A DNA stretch of 52,892 nt from the NCBI RefSeq assembly GCF_947497275.1, contig NZ_CANMFS010000015.1:1-52892 (forward strand). Direction: 5' to 3'. The notes under the pieces are model-generated. The model saw nothing but the letters and a program-made list of their open reading frames with translations. It did not search any database and had not been told where the DNA came from. This stretch comes from an uncultured Sulfitobacter sp. Lineage in GTDB: Bacteria > Pseudomonadota > Alphaproteobacteria > Rhodobacterales > Rhodobacteraceae. Shown here piece after piece: positions 50,516 through 52,892 of this stretch. A program made the translations under genes and the position numbers. Every line of letters starts with the position of its first letter. Within the stretch, counting starts at the first letter, position 1.

Positions 50516-51667
50516 TCAATATTCACCGGAGGGTGCTGCAAAATCGAACGTCCTGCCGTCAAAAAATGCATCCGGCGCAAGAATCATCTGCCCGCGGGAG
50601 GACGCAACAGCGGTCTCTTGCGTCATCGCCCCTTCGACTTTTTCGGACGCACCGGGCAGGTCCGCTCCGATGGGTCCAAGGTTCTGCCGGTAGAGATCCG
50701 TCCTGAAACACGCTTTCGCCGCCTCTATACCCTCGGCACCCGCACCCAATTGATCCGCAATCCACGCTGCCTGGCTGCGCCAAGGGAAGGAGGCGGCGTG
50801 TTTGTGAAACATCAAGAAGCGATCGACCTTGGTAGGAAACCCACCCTGGGTGAGGGTAAGAGACCCGGTGACGGCAGGCTCGATCACGTCATGGGAGAGG
50901 TCAAGATGTTCACTGCGGCCCAAAATCTCGATGGCCAGGGGTTTGTTTTTTTCTACATCCAACCAGCGCGCGGCATGGTAGACAGCCCGCATCAGGTGGC
51001 ATGTAGTATCGGGGTTCTTAGCGATCCACTCATGGCGCGCCGCCAGCACTTTTTCCGGCGCAAAGCCCCAGACGTGCCGCCCTGCCATTACGATGGTTCC
51101 CACGCCACGCCCGACGATGGCACTACCCCAAGGCTCCCCAACCCAAAAGGCATCTACATGCCCTTCCGCCACGGCTGCAGCCATGCGCGGCGGTGGCACG
51201 GTCACAACCTCTACTGACAGATCGGGCGCAGAGGCAGTCCAATAAGATAATAGCAATCGGTGCATGGAAAAGGGAAATGGCACGCCAACACGCAGGGGTT
51301 TTCGCATCTGCACCGTCAGGACAGAGAGCAAAGCCTGCGGATCGCCAAATGGAACGCCACCCAATTTCTGCGCCAGCGGGATCGAGAGCCCGAACACCGT
51401 GCCGTTCGCCGACAGTCCCATCAGCGTATCGATTTTTGCCGCCAACCCGCCAAGGCCCAGCGACATCGCCACCGGCATCGGCGAAAGCATTTGAGCGGCG
51501 TCCAAATGTCCCAACGCCAGCATATCACGCAATGCCGACCAAGATGGCTGGCGGATCAGATTAAGGTCCAATCCTTCTTCACCGGCGAATCCCAATTCGC
51601 GCGCAATGATAAGAGGCGCACAATCTATCAACGGGACGTAGCCGCAATTCAGCACGGTACGGCTCAT
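50516..51667 (-). CDS. nasS: nitrate-sensing regulator NasS
   Basis: A 383-residue cytoplasmic NrtA-like protein without a signal peptide (MSRTVLNCGYVPLIDCAPLI). It keeps the nitrate-binding fold (GHLDAAQMLSPMPVAMSLGLG, VGEPWGSAIVGRG). NasS holds NasT inactive until nitrate binds. It starts within the nasT stop (four-base overlap) and precedes the attenuator leader. Confidence 0.93.
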   Translation of the reverse strand: MSRTVLNCGYVPLIDCAPLIIARELGFAGEEGLDLNLIRQPSWSALRDMLALGHLDAAQMLSPMPVAMSLGLGGLAAKIDTLMGLSANGTVFGLSIPLAQKLGGVPFGDPQALLSVLTVQMRKPLRVGVPFPFSMHRLLLSYWTASAPDLSVEVVTVPPPRMAAAVAEGHVDAFWVGEPWGSAIVGRGVGTIVMAGRHVWGFAPEKVLAARHEWIAKNPDTTCHLMRAVYHAARWLDVEKNKPLAIEILGRSEHLDLSHDVIEPAVTGSLTLTQGGFPTKVDRFLMFHKHAASFPWRSQAAWIADQLGAGAEGIEAAKACFRTDLYRQNLGPIGADLPGASEKVEGAMTQETAVASSRGQMILAPDAFFDGRTFDFAAPSGEY

Positions 51668-52248
51668 GGCATCAGATCCGCCGCTGTCACCAGGGCTTGC
51701 GCAACGTCAATCACCTTGCGCCCCTGATCCATTGCGGCCTTGCGCATCAGTTTATAAGCGTCATCTTCGGATATTGATCTCCGCCGCATCAGGATGCCTT
51801 TGGCGCGGTCGAGGGTTTTGCGATCCTCCAGTGCCTGTTTGGCCGCATCCAATTCCGATTGCATCTGACGCATCATCTGGAAGCGTGCGATGGCCGTCTC
51901 GATCACCGATTTGATCCGATTCATCTGTAGACCGTCGACGACATAGGCACTGACGCCGGCGGCGAGGGCCGCTTGGGTCAAATGCGGATCGGTGTGATCC
52001 ACGAACATGGCGACTGCGCGCGATTTGATGTCTGAAACAGCCCCGATATGCTCCAGCGTGTCGCGGTCCGGATTGGCCATATCGATGAGCACGATGTCGG
52101 GGGCATGTTTGATGATCGACCGCTCGAGGCCGGAGACCTGCGCAATCGCGTGCACATCCGCCCACCCCGCATCCAGCAACGCGTCGATAATATTTTTCGC
52201 TTTGGCATCATCAGCCTCCACGACAAGGATACGAAGGTTCTTTCTCAT
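51664..52248 (-). CDS. nasT: ANTAR-domain antiterminator NasT
   Basis: A 194-residue response-regulator-like protein. The N-terminal receiver-like domain (LRILVVEADDAKAKNIIDAL, IVLIDMANPD) precedes an RNA-binding ANTAR domain (RKTLDRAKGILMRRRSISEDDAYKLMRKAAM, about 145-190). NasT reads through leader terminators of nitrate genes. It is encoded with nasS directly upstream of nrtA. Confidence 0.94.
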   Translation of the reverse strand: MRKNLRILVVEADDAKAKNIIDALLDAGWADVHAIAQVSGLERSIIKHAPDIVLIDMANPDRDTLEHIGAVSDIKSRAVAMFVDHTDPHLTQAALAAGVSAYVVDGLQMNRIKSVIETAIARFQMMRQMQSELDAAKQALEDRKTLDRAKGILMRRRSISEDDAYKLMRKAAMDQGRKVIDVAQALVTAADLMP

Positions 52249-52407
52249 CCTTTCGGATTAGCGATTGATCGTACTAGGGGAAATGCACACGATCTAAAAT
52301 CAGATCGGATCCTAGCCGTTTGTCTATTTCTTATGCGTTTGAGAGATGTGAAGGCACGTAATCGTACACGTCAAGATCTGATGCTTGGTGTTCAGGTGGG
52401 ATCGGTG

Positions 52408-52530
52408 TGAGGTGCCCCTAGATCTGTAGGCGGTTAGCTTGGTAATTTTGAAACCGAGGAGAGATGGTCACAAGAAGACCAAAACCTAAACAGAGCTAAC
52501 CTAAATTACCGGACCCAAAGGGGAGCAGAT
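52408..52530 (+). mobile_element. left-end remnant of an IS3-family element
   Basis: The sequence starts with the terminal repeat TGAGGTGCCCCTAG (52408-52421), identical to the reverse complement of 1050-1063. About 50 bases on, GAGGAGAG precedes an ATG reading MVTRRPKPKQS and then TAG, which looks like the start of an IS3 orfA that was deleted soon after. The rest of the element is absent; its inner border is approximate. Confidence 0.6.
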
Positions 52531-52622
52531 CGGTGTCGATATATTGCGTGAGCCGCGAGGTGTTGGTTATTATTTGGGGGGGTATTGTTATCGTATAGAG
52601 AGATACGCATGAGGATTTATTA

Positions 52623-52738
<116 letters not shown>

Positions 52739-52858
52739 CCAACTAAATCCTCATGTCCAAGTCAGTACGCTGATCATGCGCTACCGCGTTGCTAAGTGCG
52801 CGCGGGCGCTGATTGTGTGTGTATGCTCTTGCAGTCCGAACAGAAGTCTCTCTGTTAC

Positions 52859-52892
52859 TGGATCAAATCAAGCCTATCGAGCCATTAGTACC
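52859..52892 (-). rRNA. rrl: 23S ribosomal RNA, 3' end (partial)
   Basis: The last bases of the window, read on the minus strand, begin GGTACTAATGGCTCGATAGG and continue CTTGATTTGATC, matching the 3' terminus of alphaproteobacterial 23S rRNA. About 120 bases separate it from the 5S gene. Only the tip is in the window. Confidence 0.8.

Noticed and set aside
52249..52622. tRNA gene after the 5S rRNA
   Set aside because: An initiator tRNA is common there, but no cloverleaf or CCA end was found; the space holds the IS left-end remnant.

Overview
The window looks like chromosomal DNA of an alphaproteobacterium, most likely a Rhodobacteraceae (Roseobacter-group) species. The signs are high GC with tightly packed operons joined by ATGA start/stop overlaps, an nrtABC-nirBD-nasA assimilatory operon under NasS/NasT, and a 23S-5S rRNA end at the right edge. 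This placement is inference from gene content and style; no marker was searched.

Layout. 1-1063: two decayed IS3-family remnants. 1420-3028: tandem universal stress protein and a membrane-anchored hypothetical. 3410-6075: CNNM/CBS membrane protein, CBS protein, nqrM (56 aa) and apbE. 6080-11469: nqrF-E-D-C-B-A on the minus strand, with an unusually short NqrB. 11541-16108: cation/proton antiporter, hexaheme cytochrome c, Tat-exported flavocytochrome-c-type reductase and a Crp/Fnr regulator. 16353-17123: SDR dehydrogenase. 17947-22595: branched-chain-amino-acid-type ABC importer. 22596-24600: small ORFs and relic sequence. 24685-37876: a glycosyltransferase-rich island containing a sucrose-phosphate synthase/phosphatase fusion, a second Crp/Fnr regulator, a DUF892 protein and a coupled GT2/acyl-CoA-dehydrogenase-like/PIG-L/methyltransferase operon. 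38387-52248: nitrate assimilation, read leftward from nasT-nasS through an attenuator leader to nrtA, nrtB, a double ABC ATPase, nirB, nirD, nasA, a TrpD-like gene and cysG. 52408-52892: the left end of an IS3 element, then 5S rRNA and the 3' tip of 23S rRNA on the minus strand.

Two local regulons can be read from the DNA. (1) TTAAC-N4-GTTAA dyads precede the antiporter, the reductase, the SDR and, imperfectly, the Crp/Fnr gene at 15329. This ties the Nqr-like pump, antiporter, exported reductase and hexaheme cytochrome into one probable Na+-linked respiratory module. (2) A different dyad, TCAAT-N4-ATTGA, precedes four transcription units of the glycosyltransferase island; at the two best sites a -10-like hexamer sits about 29 bp from the dyad centre, as expected for activation by a Crp/Fnr protein. 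The regulator at 28907 is the obvious candidate. The island would then be a dedicated, signal-controlled system making a glycan or glycolipid plus sucrose-type solute, with no named counterpart that I recognise.

The nitrate block is a conventional assimilation operon: NasS senses nitrate, NasT (ANTAR) should read through the terminator hairpin at 50314-50368, the importer brings nitrate in, NasA and NirBD reduce it to ammonium, and CysG supplies siroheme.
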